DNA of 41,458 bases from Oleiagrimonas sp. (GTDB lineage Bacteria > Pseudomonadota > Gammaproteobacteria > Xanthomonadales > Rhodanobacteraceae). The stretch covers positions 1 to 41,458 of the forward strand of contig NZ_JAQIBU010000046.1 in assembly GCF_027858935.1 (NCBI RefSeq), in the 5' to 3' direction. Below the pieces are notes generated by a model that was not told the DNA's origin, searched no databases, and saw only the letters and a list, made by a program, of their open reading frames with translations. Below are positions 8,151 through 16,397 of this stretch, one piece after another. Position 1 is the stretch's first letter, and every line of letters begins with the position of its first letter. Both the position numbers and the translations under genes were made by a program.

Positions 8151-8546
8151 TCAGAACACGTGCGGCGCAAGAAAACCCATAGGCTGCTTGGTAATGGCGA
8201 CACTGACAATGTAGGCGAATACCAGCATGGCGACGACCCAGGCGGCGCGCGCGACAAGACGCGAGCGCCGGTAGTGCAGCGCCACCATGCCGAACGCGAC
8301 ATAGGCCACCAGGCCAAGTACTTTGGCGGTCAACCAGCCGCTGTTGACGAACGGGTATTGGTGAATAAAGACGGCCAGGGTCAATCCACTTGCCAGCAGC
8401 AGCGTGTCCACGATATGCGGCATGATGCGCAGCCAACCCCACAGCGCTCGGCGCGTTCCGGTGAACAACCACAGTCCGCGACCGAAGAACAGGCTGAAAC
8501 TCAGCGCGACGCAGGTGACGTGCAGCAGTTTGATCCAGCTATACAC
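8151..8546 (-). CDS. SirB-like integral membrane protein
   Basis: The product is 131 residues from the GTG at 8546, preceded by GGGAG at a good distance, which is why I prefer it to the ATG at 8609. The protein is nearly all membrane, with about four hydrophobic helices. The N-terminal WIKLLHVTCVALSFSLF, the LPH-type motif MPHIVDTLLLASG and the KVLGLVAYVAFGMVAL helix are those of the SirB (PF04247) family. The name derives from Salmonella invasion gene expression, but the molecular function is unknown. The gene diverges from nnrS across a region containing an FNR/DNR box. Whether that box also affects sirB is not evident. Confidence 0.85.
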   Translation of the reverse strand: MYSWIKLLHVTCVALSFSLFFGRGLWLFTGTRRALWGWLRIMPHIVDTLLLASGLTLAVFIHQYPFVNSGWLTAKVLGLVAYVAFGMVALHYRRSRLVARAAWVVAMLVFAYIVSVAITKQPMGFLAPHVF

Positions 8547-8612
8547 AGCATCTCCCGGTTTGTTCAGGCTCTTTCCGCGCGACAAATGTCGGTGTGCGGG
8601 GCGTCGCATGCC

Positions 8613-8661
8613 TTGATATGAGTCAAGGATACAAGCCGGTGTACTGCATAATCTGGAGTTC
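8613..8661 (+). promoter_or_regulatory. FNR/DNR-activated promoter of nnrS
   Basis: TTGATATGAGTCAA at 8613-8626 matches the FNR/DNR consensus TTGAT-N4-ATCAA with one mismatch. A CATAAT -10-like hexamer lies at 8647-8652. The box centre (8619.5) is about 41 bases before a start expected near 8661, the geometry of a class II activator site. The regulators encoded nearby (DNR-like at 9954-10628, FNR-like at 14985-15746) are the obvious candidates. Confidence 0.75.
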
Positions 8662-8692
8662 CGTTCATCCGAACCTATTTGGTTCTGCGATC

Positions 8693-9943
8693 ATGCCTGT
8701 CGAACCCACCTCCCATCGGCAACGTCAACGTTGGATCATAACGGTTGCGCCGCACCGGCTGTTTTTCCTGGGGGGTGCGCTGCAGTTGGTCTGTGTGCTC
8801 GTATTCTGGCTGGATGTGTTGATCGGCTGGTATCTGCCTGTATGGGCGCCTCCGTCGCTCACGGTCGCGGCGCCGTTGGCTCACGTGTTCCTGATGTTGT
8901 ACGGGCTATTCACGTTTTTCGTGTTCGGTTTTCTGTTCACGGTGTACCCGCGCTGGCTGCAGACTGCCATCGTGCCGAGATGGCGATACACGACCATAGC
9001 CATCATGCTGAGCAGTGCCATGGCTTGCTTCTACGTTGGTGTGTTCACCTCACGGCTGTTGGCGACCCTTGGTGTGGTGTTGTACGCGCTAGGCTGGGCC
9101 GGCGCCGTGCTGACGTTGCTGCAGGTGTGGCTCAGTTCGAGCAAGACCGACAAGCGGTTCGCGTTGTTCCCATTGACCTTTGTCATGTTCGGTCTGGTGG
9201 GTAACTGCGTCTATGCGGGCTGGTTGATCAGACCCGCGTCGACCCTGTTTGACCTCACCCTTGCAGTCGGACTGTGGCTGTATCTGGTGCCGCTGATTGT
9301 CGCGGTAAGTCATCGCATGATTCCATTTTTCAGCAGTTCTGTATTGAAGCCATACACCATCGTCAAACCGAGCTGGACGGTTCCCGCGATGCTGGTTTGT
9401 GTGCTTCTGCACGGGGCACTGGATGTGACCGGAAATGCACAATGGACCGTACTCGCAGATTCTCCGCTGGCCGGAATGGCCATATGGCACAGCTGGCGCT
9501 GGGGCCTGATGCGCAGCTTGCGGATCCCATTGCTGGGAATGCTTCACGTAAGTTTCTTCTGGCTGGGAATTTCCATGCTGCTGTATGCAGCGCAGAGCCT
9601 GCTCCGGCTGTCTGGAGCAGGCTTCGACCTTGGGCTGGCTCCGCTGCACGCCCTGGGTATCGGGTTTATTTCCGGCATGGTGATCGCGATGGCGTCGCGG
9701 GTAAGCCTTGGGCACTCCGGGCGTGCCCTGGTGGCTGATCGCGTGACGCTGTGGGCCTTTGCCATCCTGCAATTCGTTGCGGTTCTTCGGATATTGGCCG
9801 AAGTGCCGCCATTTGTGCACCATCGGGCGAGCATGTGGCTGATCTTGACGGCAGGCGCGGTGTGGCTGATCGCACTGGTGCCGTGGAGCATGCGGTTTGC
9901 TGGCGTCTATTTCGCGCCACGCGTGGATGGTGTCCCGGGCTGA
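8693..9943 (+). CDS. nnrS: NnrS family membrane protein
   Basis: The product is 416 residues with about twelve hydrophobic helices. Start is the ATG at 8693; the ribosome site is weak. Family signatures include APHRLFFLGGALQLV near the N-terminus, HVFLMLYGLFTFFVFGF in helix 3, SHRMIPFFSSS around residue 205, and HALGIGFISGMVIAMASRVS with LGHSGR near residue 330-345. NnrS proteins are heme- and copper-containing membrane proteins found with denitrification genes and associated with relief of nitrosative stress. The promoter carries an FNR/DNR box, so induction under low oxygen or NO is expected. It converges with the DNR-like gene, whose end lies 10 bases away. Identification is confident; the exact biochemical role of the family is not settled. 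Confidence 0.9.
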   Translation: MPVEPTSHRQRQRWIITVAPHRLFFLGGALQLVCVLVFWLDVLIGWYLPVWAPPSLTVAAPLAHVFLMLYGLFTFFVFGFLFTVYPRWLQTAIVPRWRYTTIAIMLSSAMACFYVGVFTSRLLATLGVVLYALGWAGAVLTLLQVWLSSSKTDKRFALFPLTFVMFGLVGNCVYAGWLIRPASTLFDLTLAVGLWLYLVPLIVAVSHRMIPFFSSSVLKPYTIVKPSWTVPAMLVCVLLHGALDVTGNAQWTVLADSPLAGMAIWHSWRWGLMRSLRIPLLGMLHVSFFWLGISMLLYAAQSLLRLSGAGFDLGLAPLHALGIGFISGMVIAMASRVSLGHSGRALVADRVTLWAFAILQFVAVLRILAEVPPFVHHRASMWLILTAGAVWLIALVPWSMRFAGVYFAPRVDGVPG

Positions 9944-9953
9944 ACAAAAATTC

Positions 9954-10628
9954 TCAAGTCAGCTGCTGCTGCAGCTTTGCGCTGTCCAGCACATGGATGA
10001 CGTCGCCACGCACGCGTATGAGGCCGCTGTTTTCCAGCTCTCGGAACAGTCGTGACAATGTTTCCGGCTGCATGGCCAGTTGCGAGGCGATCACCGCTTT
10101 CCGCGCCGGCAACTTGATGACGTGTACGTTGGCACCGGGCGTGATCTGGTGCAGAAGATAATGCACGAGGCGATAACGGGTGTTCTGGATGGTCAGCGAC
10201 TCAATCTCGTCCAGATGGCGCTGGGTCCGCAGCACCATCTGCTGAAACAGCTTGCGGCAGGTGACGAACGATGTTTTCAGAATATCGAGATAAACCCTGC
10301 GATCCACACCCAAGATCGTACTTTCGACTACCGCCTCGGCGTTGACCGGGTAACGCGGTGGCTCCATGAACAGGATGCCCTCGGCAAAGCTTTGCTTCGG
10401 CATCACCAGCCCCATCACTTTCTGGTGTCCGTCACGGGACAGTCGATACAGTTTGATCTGGCCGCTCTCGAGCCACCAGAACTGATCCGCGCGATCCCCC
10501 TGCATGAAGAACGCTTCACCGGCAGCCAGCTTGCGTGTACGGCTGTGTTCTAGCAGCCGTCGACGTTGCTCGTCATCCAGCCCGTCAAACAGGTAATGGC
10601 CTTGCAGGTCGTGAGGACTTGTGTTCAT
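9954..10628 (-). CDS. dnr: DNR-like CRP/FNR family transcription regulator (NO-responsive type)
   Basis: The product is 224 residues from the ATG at 10628. The frame is open upstream, with a further ATG at 10706, but this start matches the length of Pseudomonas DNR (about 227). The N-terminal cyclic-nucleotide-fold domain (HYLFDGLDDEQRRRLL, then GEAFFMQGDRADQFWWLESG, IKLYRLSRDG, SFAEGILFMEPPRYPV) is followed by a dimer helix (RHLDEIESLTIQNTRYRLVH) and a C-terminal winged helix with AMQPETLSRLFREL. The Glu, Ser and Arg of ETLSR are those that read TTGAT half-sites in FNR. Only one cysteine is present, so no Fe-S cluster is expected; this fits DNR-type NO sensors, which use heme. Likely targets are the boxes upstream of nnrS and norB. 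Confidence 0.87.
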   Translation of the reverse strand: MNTSPHDLQGHYLFDGLDDEQRRRLLEHSRTRKLAAGEAFFMQGDRADQFWWLESGQIKLYRLSRDGHQKVMGLVMPKQSFAEGILFMEPPRYPVNAEAVVESTILGVDRRVYLDILKTSFVTCRKLFQQMVLRTQRHLDEIESLTIQNTRYRLVHYLLHQITPGANVHVIKLPARKAVIASQLAMQPETLSRLFRELENSGLIRVRGDVIHVLDSAKLQQQLT

Positions 10629-11280
10629 TGATACATCCGCAATCGTACGGTCGTGAAGCGGCTGTCTGTCTAGTTCGCAAGTTGGAAGAACTGGTTTTTT
10701 CTTCATTGCGGCATGCTCCAGCAGACGCATGCCGCAAATACGCAAGGCGCCATGTCGCCGTTTCGGACCACGGTTGAGCAACAACTTAGCACGCCAACTG
10801 CTACGCACCGATTTACCGTCCAAAGTCTCCGCGCTGCTTGTACTTGCATCCATAAAAACCGAAAGCTACAGCTACGGTTGCGGTGTATTGATGTGTGTCC
10901 AGGGCCCGTGTCTCATGCGTAATCAGCAAGCAAACCAGCGATGAAAAATCGTTTCGCCGTGCCCCAAGTCCATTTCGAGGTCATCAGTTGGCAAGGGCGC
11001 CGCATTGTCTGTTGCCATGCGATGGACTGGATGCCGATATTCGCGCATGAAAATCACGATCCTCGCGTCCGCAGTGGCACACATCGGCCACATGGTCAGC
11101 GCGAGCTGTAAATTTCCGCCCGAGGTTTCAGCGGGGTCGCCGTCCAGGAGACCTCTCGATTTGCGATGAAAGACGAGCAACACCACCGCCTTGCAGACCC
11201 ACATGGTCCGATGGGAAATGCGTATGCGTGAAGGCGTGCAATACCCTGCGACAACTTGTCAATGCCTGTTTCAACTATCC
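10629..11280. other. Intergenic region between dnr and norB
   Basis: Outside the features listed I see no convincing gene. Two weak frames were examined: a 56-codon plus-strand frame at about 10941-11111 and a 93-codon minus-strand frame at 10923-11204. Neither has a Shine-Dalgarno or recognisable motif. The base composition appears lower in GC than in the flanking genes. An 11-base inverted repeat at 10706-10737 lies in the presumed dnr leader. A short imperfect stem with arms near 11123-11129 and 11150-11156 is weak. Confidence 0.5.
10706..10737. repeat. Perfect 11-base inverted repeat upstream of dnr
   Basis: TTGCGGCATGC at 10706-10716 and GCATGCCGCAA at 10727-10737 are exact reverse complements around a 10-base spacer. 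The repeat lies about 80-110 bases before the dnr start. Neither side has a U-tract, so it is not an ordinary terminator. It could be an operator for a dimeric regulator or a leader hairpin. Confidence 0.8.
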
Positions 11281-11328
11281 CTGATCCAGATCAGCCGGAT
11301 TGCGCGGGTAGCACCTAGGATTTGCCGA
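11281..11328 (+). promoter_or_regulatory. FNR/DNR-type promoter of norB
   Basis: CTGATCCAGATCAG at 11281-11294 is a symmetric CTGAT-N4-ATCAG site, one base per half-site away from TTGAT-N4-ATCAA. TAGGAT at 11316-11321 is a -10-like hexamer. A start near 11328 places the box centre at about -41, as at nnrS. The matching geometry supports class II activation by DNR or FNR. Confidence 0.65.
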
Positions 11329-11354
11329 GTTCCACTTTGGCAAACAGGAATGTC

Positions 11355-13691
11355 ATGAGCCCAACTATCCTCACCTCAGGCCGTGCCGGCCCCCAGGATC
11401 GCATCAGCAAAGTTCTGATCTGGATTTTGCTGTTCGTCGTCGTAGCTTGCTGGCTCGGCATGGCAGCAGCCACCCGCAGCACGTACCAGCAGGCTGCTCC
11501 GCTACCTCAACAGATGGTCACCAACAGTGGCACCTCAGTGATGAGCTATGCCGATATTGTGGCTGGCAAGTCGGGCTTCCAGAAAGCAGATCTGATGGAC
11601 TATGGAAGTCTTTACGGCATGGGATCCGCCTTTGGCGAGGACTACACAGCCGAGTACCTCGTGCAGCTGGCCAAGGAAGTCCGAAACAACCTGGCGCTTG
11701 CACGATACGGCAAGTCTTTCGATGCACTTAATGCTGATCAGCAGCCAAGTGTCACGAACGGTATGCGCGATGAGCTGCATGGTATCGACCTGAGCAAGGC
11801 GCAGGTGGTACTGCCCGACGCAGTGGCCAAGGCCATCGAATCGCTGCGCCCGCGCATAGCAACTTCGCTGCTCACCAATGACTTCAGCAAAGGCTATACG
11901 GGTGCGCGTGCACTGGACCCGACCAGCGCCGGTCAAACGGCAAACTTCCTGCTCTATTCGTCGTTGACAACGGTGGCGCGTCGTCCCGGAAAGGACTACT
12001 CGTGGACCAGCAATTGGCCGTCCGAACCGCTTGTCGGAAATGCCCCCACCAAGGCAACTTTCGTATGGACATGGGCTTCGTTCACCATGGTGTTTTTTGC
12101 CATCGGCGCGGTGCTGGTAATTTTCAGACTGTGGATCGAGCCGAAGGCGGACAACGAAACCTTCGAGCCAGTGCTGAACAAGTTCATGACGCCTACACCC
12201 AGCCAGAAGGCGCTATGGAAATACTTCCTGGTGGTCGCTGGTGTGCTGCTGGTGCAAATTCTTGCCGGCTCGATCATGGCGCACTACTACACTGATCGGG
12301 TCAGCTTTTACGGCATCGATGTGGGCAAGTGGCTACCGTTCGCGTTCCTGCGCAGTGTGCATTTGCAGGCACCGATCGTATGGATTGGCGTGAGTTGGAT
12401 CGGTGCGGGCCTGTTCCTGGCGCCGATGATCGGTAAACGCGAGCCCAGCGGGCAGAAGCTGCTGGTCAACCTGATCTTCTGGGTTCTGGTGACAATCGTG
12501 GCCGGTGCGCTGATCGGCGATTACTTGGGCATCATGGGACTGGTCCACACAAACTGGTTCTGGTTTGGCAACCAGGGACTTTCGTACCTGGAGCTGGGGC
12601 GCTTCTGGCAGATCCTGTTCTTTGTGGGTCTGGCCGTGTGGTGCCTGGTGCTGCTGCGTGCGTTCCTGCCTACCCTCAAGACGCTGTTCAGGCAGAACGG
12701 CGGCTCGCTTTACGGGTTGTTCCGGATTGAGCACCTGTTGTGGATAAGCACGTTGACGGTCGCCTTGTTCTACGTGTTCGGCATGATCCCGCTGACCTCG
12801 CCCAACCCTTCGTTTTCTATCACCGACTTCTGGCGTTGGTGGGTGGTACACCTGTGGGTAGAGCTGGCGTTCGAGCTGTTCACCGCGGCTGTTACCGGCT
12901 ACTTCCTGATGGCGCTTGGACTGGTGTCGCGGCAGATGGTCGAGCGTGCGGTACTGTTTGAATGGGTGCTGATTTTCATCGGCGGCGTGCTCGGCACAGG
13001 TCATCACCTGTATTGGGCCGGCGAGCCAGGGCTGTGGGTCGGCGTGGGCAGCATGTTCTCCTTCGTCGAGGTGCTGCCGCTGGTGCTACTGGTGCTCGAA
13101 GCGATCGACCAGCATCGTCATATCCGGCAGAAAAGGGACTTCCCGTACAAGCTCGCCTATCTGTACATCCTCGGTGCGGCGTTCTGGAACTTTGTCGGTG
13201 CCGGCGTGTTTGGCGGCGGCACGCTGAATGCACCGCTGGTCAATTATTACGAGCACGGTACCTTCCTTACCCTCAACCATGCGCACACTTCGATGTTTGG
13301 TGCCTTCGGTCTGCTGGCCATCGGTTTGCTCTACATGGTTTTACGCTATCTCAACGGCGATCGTCCGTGGAATGATCGAGCGGGTGTTTGGGCGTTTTGG
13401 CTGTACAACAGCGGTGTGGTGATGTGGATCGTGCTGAACTTCTATCCGATCGGCTGGCCTCAGCTCGAGGCGGTCTACACGCATGGCTACGCCTACGCGC
13501 GCAGCATGCAGTTCTACAACACCACCACGTTCTGGCAATGGATGCGCATGCCCGGCGATATCGTGTTCGCAGCAGGTGCCTTGTTGATGACCTGGGATTT
13601 CATCGTCAAATTGATTGCCCAACGTAAGTCGCCTGCGGTTGGAGTAACTGCGCTCGACGGAACTCCGACCCAAGCCGGTTCGAGTTCATGA
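11355..13691 (+). CDS. norB: Quinol-dependent nitric oxide reductase (qNOR)
   Basis: The product is 778 residues, the usual qNOR length. It starts at the ATG at 11355 with AGGA six bases upstream. It reduces two NO to N2O in the inner membrane using quinol. After a first membrane helix (about residues 18-37) comes a ~200-residue periplasmic segment that replaces NorC; it has no CxxCH, so no heme c. About twelve more helices follow with heme-copper-superfamily signatures: GTGHHLYWAGEP near residue 548 (paired His of the non-heme iron site) and LNHAHTSMFGAFG near 640. The C-terminus ends in a short hydrophilic tail. No norC is present, in line with the fused type. It lies 75 bases upstream of nirK on the same strand, and an FNR/DNR-type box precedes it. 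The symbol norZ is also used. Confidence 0.95.
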   Translation: MSPTILTSGRAGPQDRISKVLIWILLFVVVACWLGMAAATRSTYQQAAPLPQQMVTNSGTSVMSYADIVAGKSGFQKADLMDYGSLYGMGSAFGEDYTAEYLVQLAKEVRNNLALARYGKSFDALNADQQPSVTNGMRDELHGIDLSKAQVVLPDAVAKAIESLRPRIATSLLTNDFSKGYTGARALDPTSAGQTANFLLYSSLTTVARRPGKDYSWTSNWPSEPLVGNAPTKATFVWTWASFTMVFFAIGAVLVIFRLWIEPKADNETFEPVLNKFMTPTPSQKALWKYFLVVAGVLLVQILAGSIMAHYYTDRVSFYGIDVGKWLPFAFLRSVHLQAPIVWIGVSWIGAGLFLAPMIGKREPSGQKLLVNLIFWVLVTIVAGALIGDYLGIMGLVHTNWFWFGNQGLSYLELGRFWQILFFVGLAVWCLVLLRAFLPTLKTLFRQNGGSLYGLFRIEHLLWISTLTVALFYVFGMIPLTSPNPSFSITDFWRWWVVHLWVELAFELFTAAVTGYFLMALGLVSRQMVERAVLFEWVLIFIGGVLGTGHHLYWAGEPGLWVGVGSMFSFVEVLPLVLLVLEAIDQHRHIRQKRDFPYKLAYLYILGAAFWNFVGAGVFGGGTLNAPLVNYYEHGTFLTLNHAHTSMFGAFGLLAIGLLYMVLRYLNGDRPWNDRAGVWAFWLYNSGVVMWIVLNFYPIGWPQLEAVYTHGYAYARSMQFYNTTTFWQWMRMPGDIVFAAGALLMTWDFIVKLIAQRKSPAVGVTALDGTPTQAGSSS

Positions 13692-13766
13692 TTTCAGATC
13701 TATGATGAATCCACGAAACGCTTGTTCTTAACCTTCACGTACCTTTCAAGGAAGGAAACCCATGCC

Positions 13767-14897
13767 ATGAGAAACCATCAAGATGGCAATCAACATTCGC
13801 TGAGCCCCCAGGATCCATCCAGACGGCATTTTGTCAGCGCTGCAGGAGCGGGCGTGGCGATGCTTGGCCTGGGCGGGCTGGCCGTACAAAATCGCGCCAT
13901 GGCCGCAGGTCATGCCGGGGCCTTGCCACATGCCGGGAAGTCCGACATCAGCGGCGGACTGTTACGCGCTGACACCGTGATTGCGGATCCAACGCGGTTA
14001 CCTCCACCCATTCATCGCCAGCATGCGATTCATCACACGATCGAGCTTGAGGCACGGGAAGTACATGCCAAGCTGGATGACGGCACTGAATTCGATTTCA
14101 TGACCTGGGATGGTCAAGTGCCCGGCCCCATGATCAGGGTGCGGCAAGGCGATACCGTGACTCTCACCGTGAAAAGTGCCAACGGTAACGTTCGTCCCCA
14201 CAGCCTGGATATACACGCCGTTATGGGTACTGGCGGTGGGTCAAATGCAACCATGGTCGGTCCGGGTCAAAGTCGCAGTGAGTTCTTCAAGTGCACGTAT
14301 CCGGGTGCATTCATCTACCACTGTGCAGTACCCAATCTGGACGAACATATCAGTCGCGGGATGTTCGGCATGATTGTGGTCGAACCGTATGACGGCCTGC
14401 CCATCGTGAATAGTGAAATCTACATTGGGCAGCATGAGATCTACACCCGTGAACCATTCGCCACCAAGGGAACGGCTCACTTCGACTACTCCAGGATGGC
14501 GGCCGAAGATCCGACTTATGTGCTGTTCAATGGTGCGGTCAACGCACTTACCGCAGATCGATTCGGTCCTGTGAAAGGGAAGGTGGGCGAGACCATGCGT
14601 GTATTCATGGTCTGCGGCGGTCCCAACCTGGGCTCGAGCCTGCATCCAATTGGTAATGTCTGGAAAGAATGTTGGCCACAAGGAGCGCTTGCCAATCCTC
14701 CGTTGCACTATATCCAGACGCAACCGGTTGCTCCTGGCAGTTGCTTTGTCGGACATCTGGATTTGTTGGTACCGGAAACCATCAAGTTGGTCGATCACGC
14801 CCTCAGTCGCGTTGCGCGTAAAGGCTTGCTTGCTGAAATTGCTGTTACTGGAACAGACAGACCGGATATCTTTAAGGAGGTATCGCCCCCAGTCTGA
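13767..14897 (+). CDS. nirK: Copper-containing nitrite reductase
   Basis: The product is 376 residues from the ATG at 13767 with GGAAGG upstream. It reduces nitrite to NO in the periplasm. A twin-arginine signal (SRRHFVSAAGAGVAML) starts near residue 18. Two cupredoxin domains follow. The ligand set appears complete: PHSLDIHAV near 144 (type 1 His, catalytic Asp, type 2 His), YHCAVP near 184 (type 2 His, type 1 Cys), EHISRGM (type 1 His and Met), LHPIGN near 292 (active-site His) and LVDH near 341 (type 2 His). The short HCAVP-to-EHISRGM loop resembles the AniA-type branch rather than the Alcaligenes type. It probably shares a transcript with norB, so the NO it forms is removed by the partner enzyme. 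Confidence 0.95.
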   Translation: MRNHQDGNQHSLSPQDPSRRHFVSAAGAGVAMLGLGGLAVQNRAMAAGHAGALPHAGKSDISGGLLRADTVIADPTRLPPPIHRQHAIHHTIELEAREVHAKLDDGTEFDFMTWDGQVPGPMIRVRQGDTVTLTVKSANGNVRPHSLDIHAVMGTGGGSNATMVGPGQSRSEFFKCTYPGAFIYHCAVPNLDEHISRGMFGMIVVEPYDGLPIVNSEIYIGQHEIYTREPFATKGTAHFDYSRMAAEDPTYVLFNGAVNALTADRFGPVKGKVGETMRVFMVCGGPNLGSSLHPIGNVWKECWPQGALANPPLHYIQTQPVAPGSCFVGHLDLLVPETIKLVDHALSRVARKGLLAEIAVTGTDRPDIFKEVSPPV

Positions 14898-14984
14898 AGC
14901 TGCCGAACCTGCACGCCCACTTTGAGCCCATCAGGATCGACTCCGGAGGCGATCAACAGTCCGCCGTCGAAGTTCGCATCGCAT

Positions 14985-15746
14985 TCAGTCCCCTAACAAC
15001 GCCAGCCCGACTTGGCGCAAGCCTTCGGGATCCAGCAATTCGAGCTCGCGCCCCTCGCTCCTGATGAGTTTTTGAGTACGGAAGCGCCCGAGCACGCGGC
15101 TCACTGTATCGGCGGCCAAACGCAGATAGTTGGCAATGTCGCTGCGCGACATACTCAGGTGCAAGCGAGTGCCCGAAAATCCGCGTGCTTCAAAGCGGTT
15201 TGCTAAATCCACCAGGAACGCAGCGACACGTTCATCCGCGCTATGGTCGGCGGCAAGCAGGCTGGCATTGCCGAGCTCCTTGCTCAGCATCCGGAACAAG
15301 TGCTGCTGAACCACCGGCAGGCGACAGGCCAGCGCACTCATGGCGGGGAAAGAAAATCGACAGAAAAAAGCGGTATCCAGAGCCACCGCGTCACAGGGGA
15401 AATGATCTGGATAAATCGCATTGAGCCCGATCACTTCGCCGGGCAGGTAGAAACCGAGTACCTGCTCGCGGCCGTCTCTGTCGAACATTCGGGTCTTTAC
15501 TGTGCCGCTCCGAACCGCGAAGATCGCACGGAATGGATCGCTGGTACGGAAGATGTGCTCACCGGTGTGGTACGGCCCGACGTGTTCGACCAGGCATTGC
15601 AGCGCAGCCAATTCAGGCTTTTGATAGCCGGCTGAGAGGCACGCGCTGGAAAACGCGCAGGTGCCGCAGAAATGCGTCTCGTCGCCATCGTCGGCAATTG
15701 AGCCTGGTAGCTCGGACAAGCGGCCTGCCTGGTTCTTGGATTGCAT
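14985..15746 (-). CDS. fnr: FNR-type oxygen-sensing regulator with Fe-S cysteines
   Basis: The product is 253 residues. Start is the ATG at 15746; the ribosome site is weak. Cysteines 27, 30 and 36 (FCGTCAFSSAC) plus Cys129 (DTAFFCRFSF) align with the four ligands of the oxygen-labile 4Fe-4S cluster of E. coli FNR. A cyclic-nucleotide-fold domain (about 50-150), a dimer helix and a winged helix (MSRSDIANYLRLAADTVSRV, about 200-220) follow. The recognition helix reads ADTVSR where FNR has RETISR, so the base-contacting Glu is replaced by Asp. It is expected to act under anaerobiosis and could feed the nearby FNR/DNR boxes. It is convergent with nirK. Orthology to fnr/anr is likely from the cysteines and general resemblance. 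Confidence 0.88.
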   Translation of the reverse strand: MQSKNQAGRLSELPGSIADDGDETHFCGTCAFSSACLSAGYQKPELAALQCLVEHVGPYHTGEHIFRTSDPFRAIFAVRSGTVKTRMFDRDGREQVLGFYLPGEVIGLNAIYPDHFPCDAVALDTAFFCRFSFPAMSALACRLPVVQQHLFRMLSKELGNASLLAADHSADERVAAFLVDLANRFEARGFSGTRLHLSMSRSDIANYLRLAADTVSRVLGRFRTQKLIRSEGRELELLDPEGLRQVGLALLGD

Positions 15747-15826
15747 GGTGATGAGGCTGCCGGATCTGGGCTGCAGGTGATCAGATTACCACGCATAGTG
15801 TGCTGCCTGTGCCTCGCACAAGCCGC

Positions 15827-15856
15827 CCCGCTAAGCAGGCGCCACGCCTTAGCGGG
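15827..15856. repeat. 9-base inverted repeat upstream of fnr
   Basis: CCCGCTAAG at 15827-15835 and CTTAGCGGG at 15848-15856 are exact reverse complements with a 12-base spacer. The repeat lies about 80 bases before the fnr start and about 95 bases from the IS3 remnant. No U-run follows on either strand. It may be an operator or a transcription boundary between fnr and the element. Confidence 0.7.
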
Positions 15857-15951
15857 CCCGGCCAAGCTTGAACGTTGAACGACTGCTTATGGCCGAACTA
15901 CGCAGTCGCATCATACGGGCTGGATCGATTATGGCGCCGACGTGCTGACAG

Positions 15952-16350
15952 TGACCTGCTCCCCAATTTCAGGTCAAACATCAGCCTAGTAGAGTCCGTT
16001 CCCAGCAAGGGGAACGGATATGAAGAAGCGATTCACCGAGGAACAGATCCTCGACTTCCTGAAGCAGGCCGAGGCCGGCGTGCCCGTCAAGAGCTGTGCC
16101 GACGGTACGGCTTCAGCGATGCCAGCTTCTACACCTGGCGCGAAAACTTCAGCGGCATGATAGTGCCCGACGCGCGTCGGCTGCGTGAGCTGGAATCGGA
16201 GAACGGGCGCTTGAAGAAGCTGTTGGCTGAGGTCCACTTGGACATCGAGTCGCTGAAGGTGGTCGCGCGGGGAAAACGGCAAGCCCGGCGGAACGACGGG
16301 CGATGGTGGCAAGGATGCGTGAGCACACACGCATATCCTTCGCGTAGTAT
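15952..16350 (+). mobile_element. Decayed IS3-family insertion sequence (left end and orfA)
   Basis: TGACCTGCTCCCC at 15952-15964 resembles the outer end of Xanthomonas/Ralstonia-type IS3 elements, about 56 bases before the orfA start. orfA follows with a frameshift. The first codons corresponding to orfB (about 16285-16345) then end at a stop, and the DDE catalytic part is missing. No right-hand inverted repeat is recognisable before the tRNA at 16398. The terminal-repeat assignment is from memory of the family and less certain than the protein match. Confidence 0.7.
16020..16284 (+). pseudogene. IS3-family transposase OrfA, frameshifted
   Basis: The ATG at 16020 opens MKKRFTEEQILDFLKQAEAG, the standard OrfA start. 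After VPVK the frame leaves the family sequence. One frame over it resumes as ELCRRYGFSDASFYTWREN, followed by a leucine-zipper-like DARRLRELESENGRLKKLL and LKVVARGK. A single missing G near 16091 (AAG-AGC where AAG-GAG is expected) explains the shift. OrfA normally supplies the helix-turn-helix DNA-binding part of the transposase. Without orfB the copy cannot move by itself. Confidence 0.85.
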
Positions 16351-16397
16351 CGCCTGTGCAGTTTTCCACTGGGACATTACAAAGTCGTTGATGTGTA

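Noticed and set aside
10923-11204. 93-codon minus-strand frame and a 56-codon plus-strand frame before norB
   Set aside because: No ribosome site, no recognisable motif, and they overlap each other. A decayed gene cannot be excluded.
13692-13766. Possible separate FNR box between norB and nirK
   Set aside because: TGATTTCAGATC lacks the right half-site spacing. No better match seen, so co-transcription is favoured.
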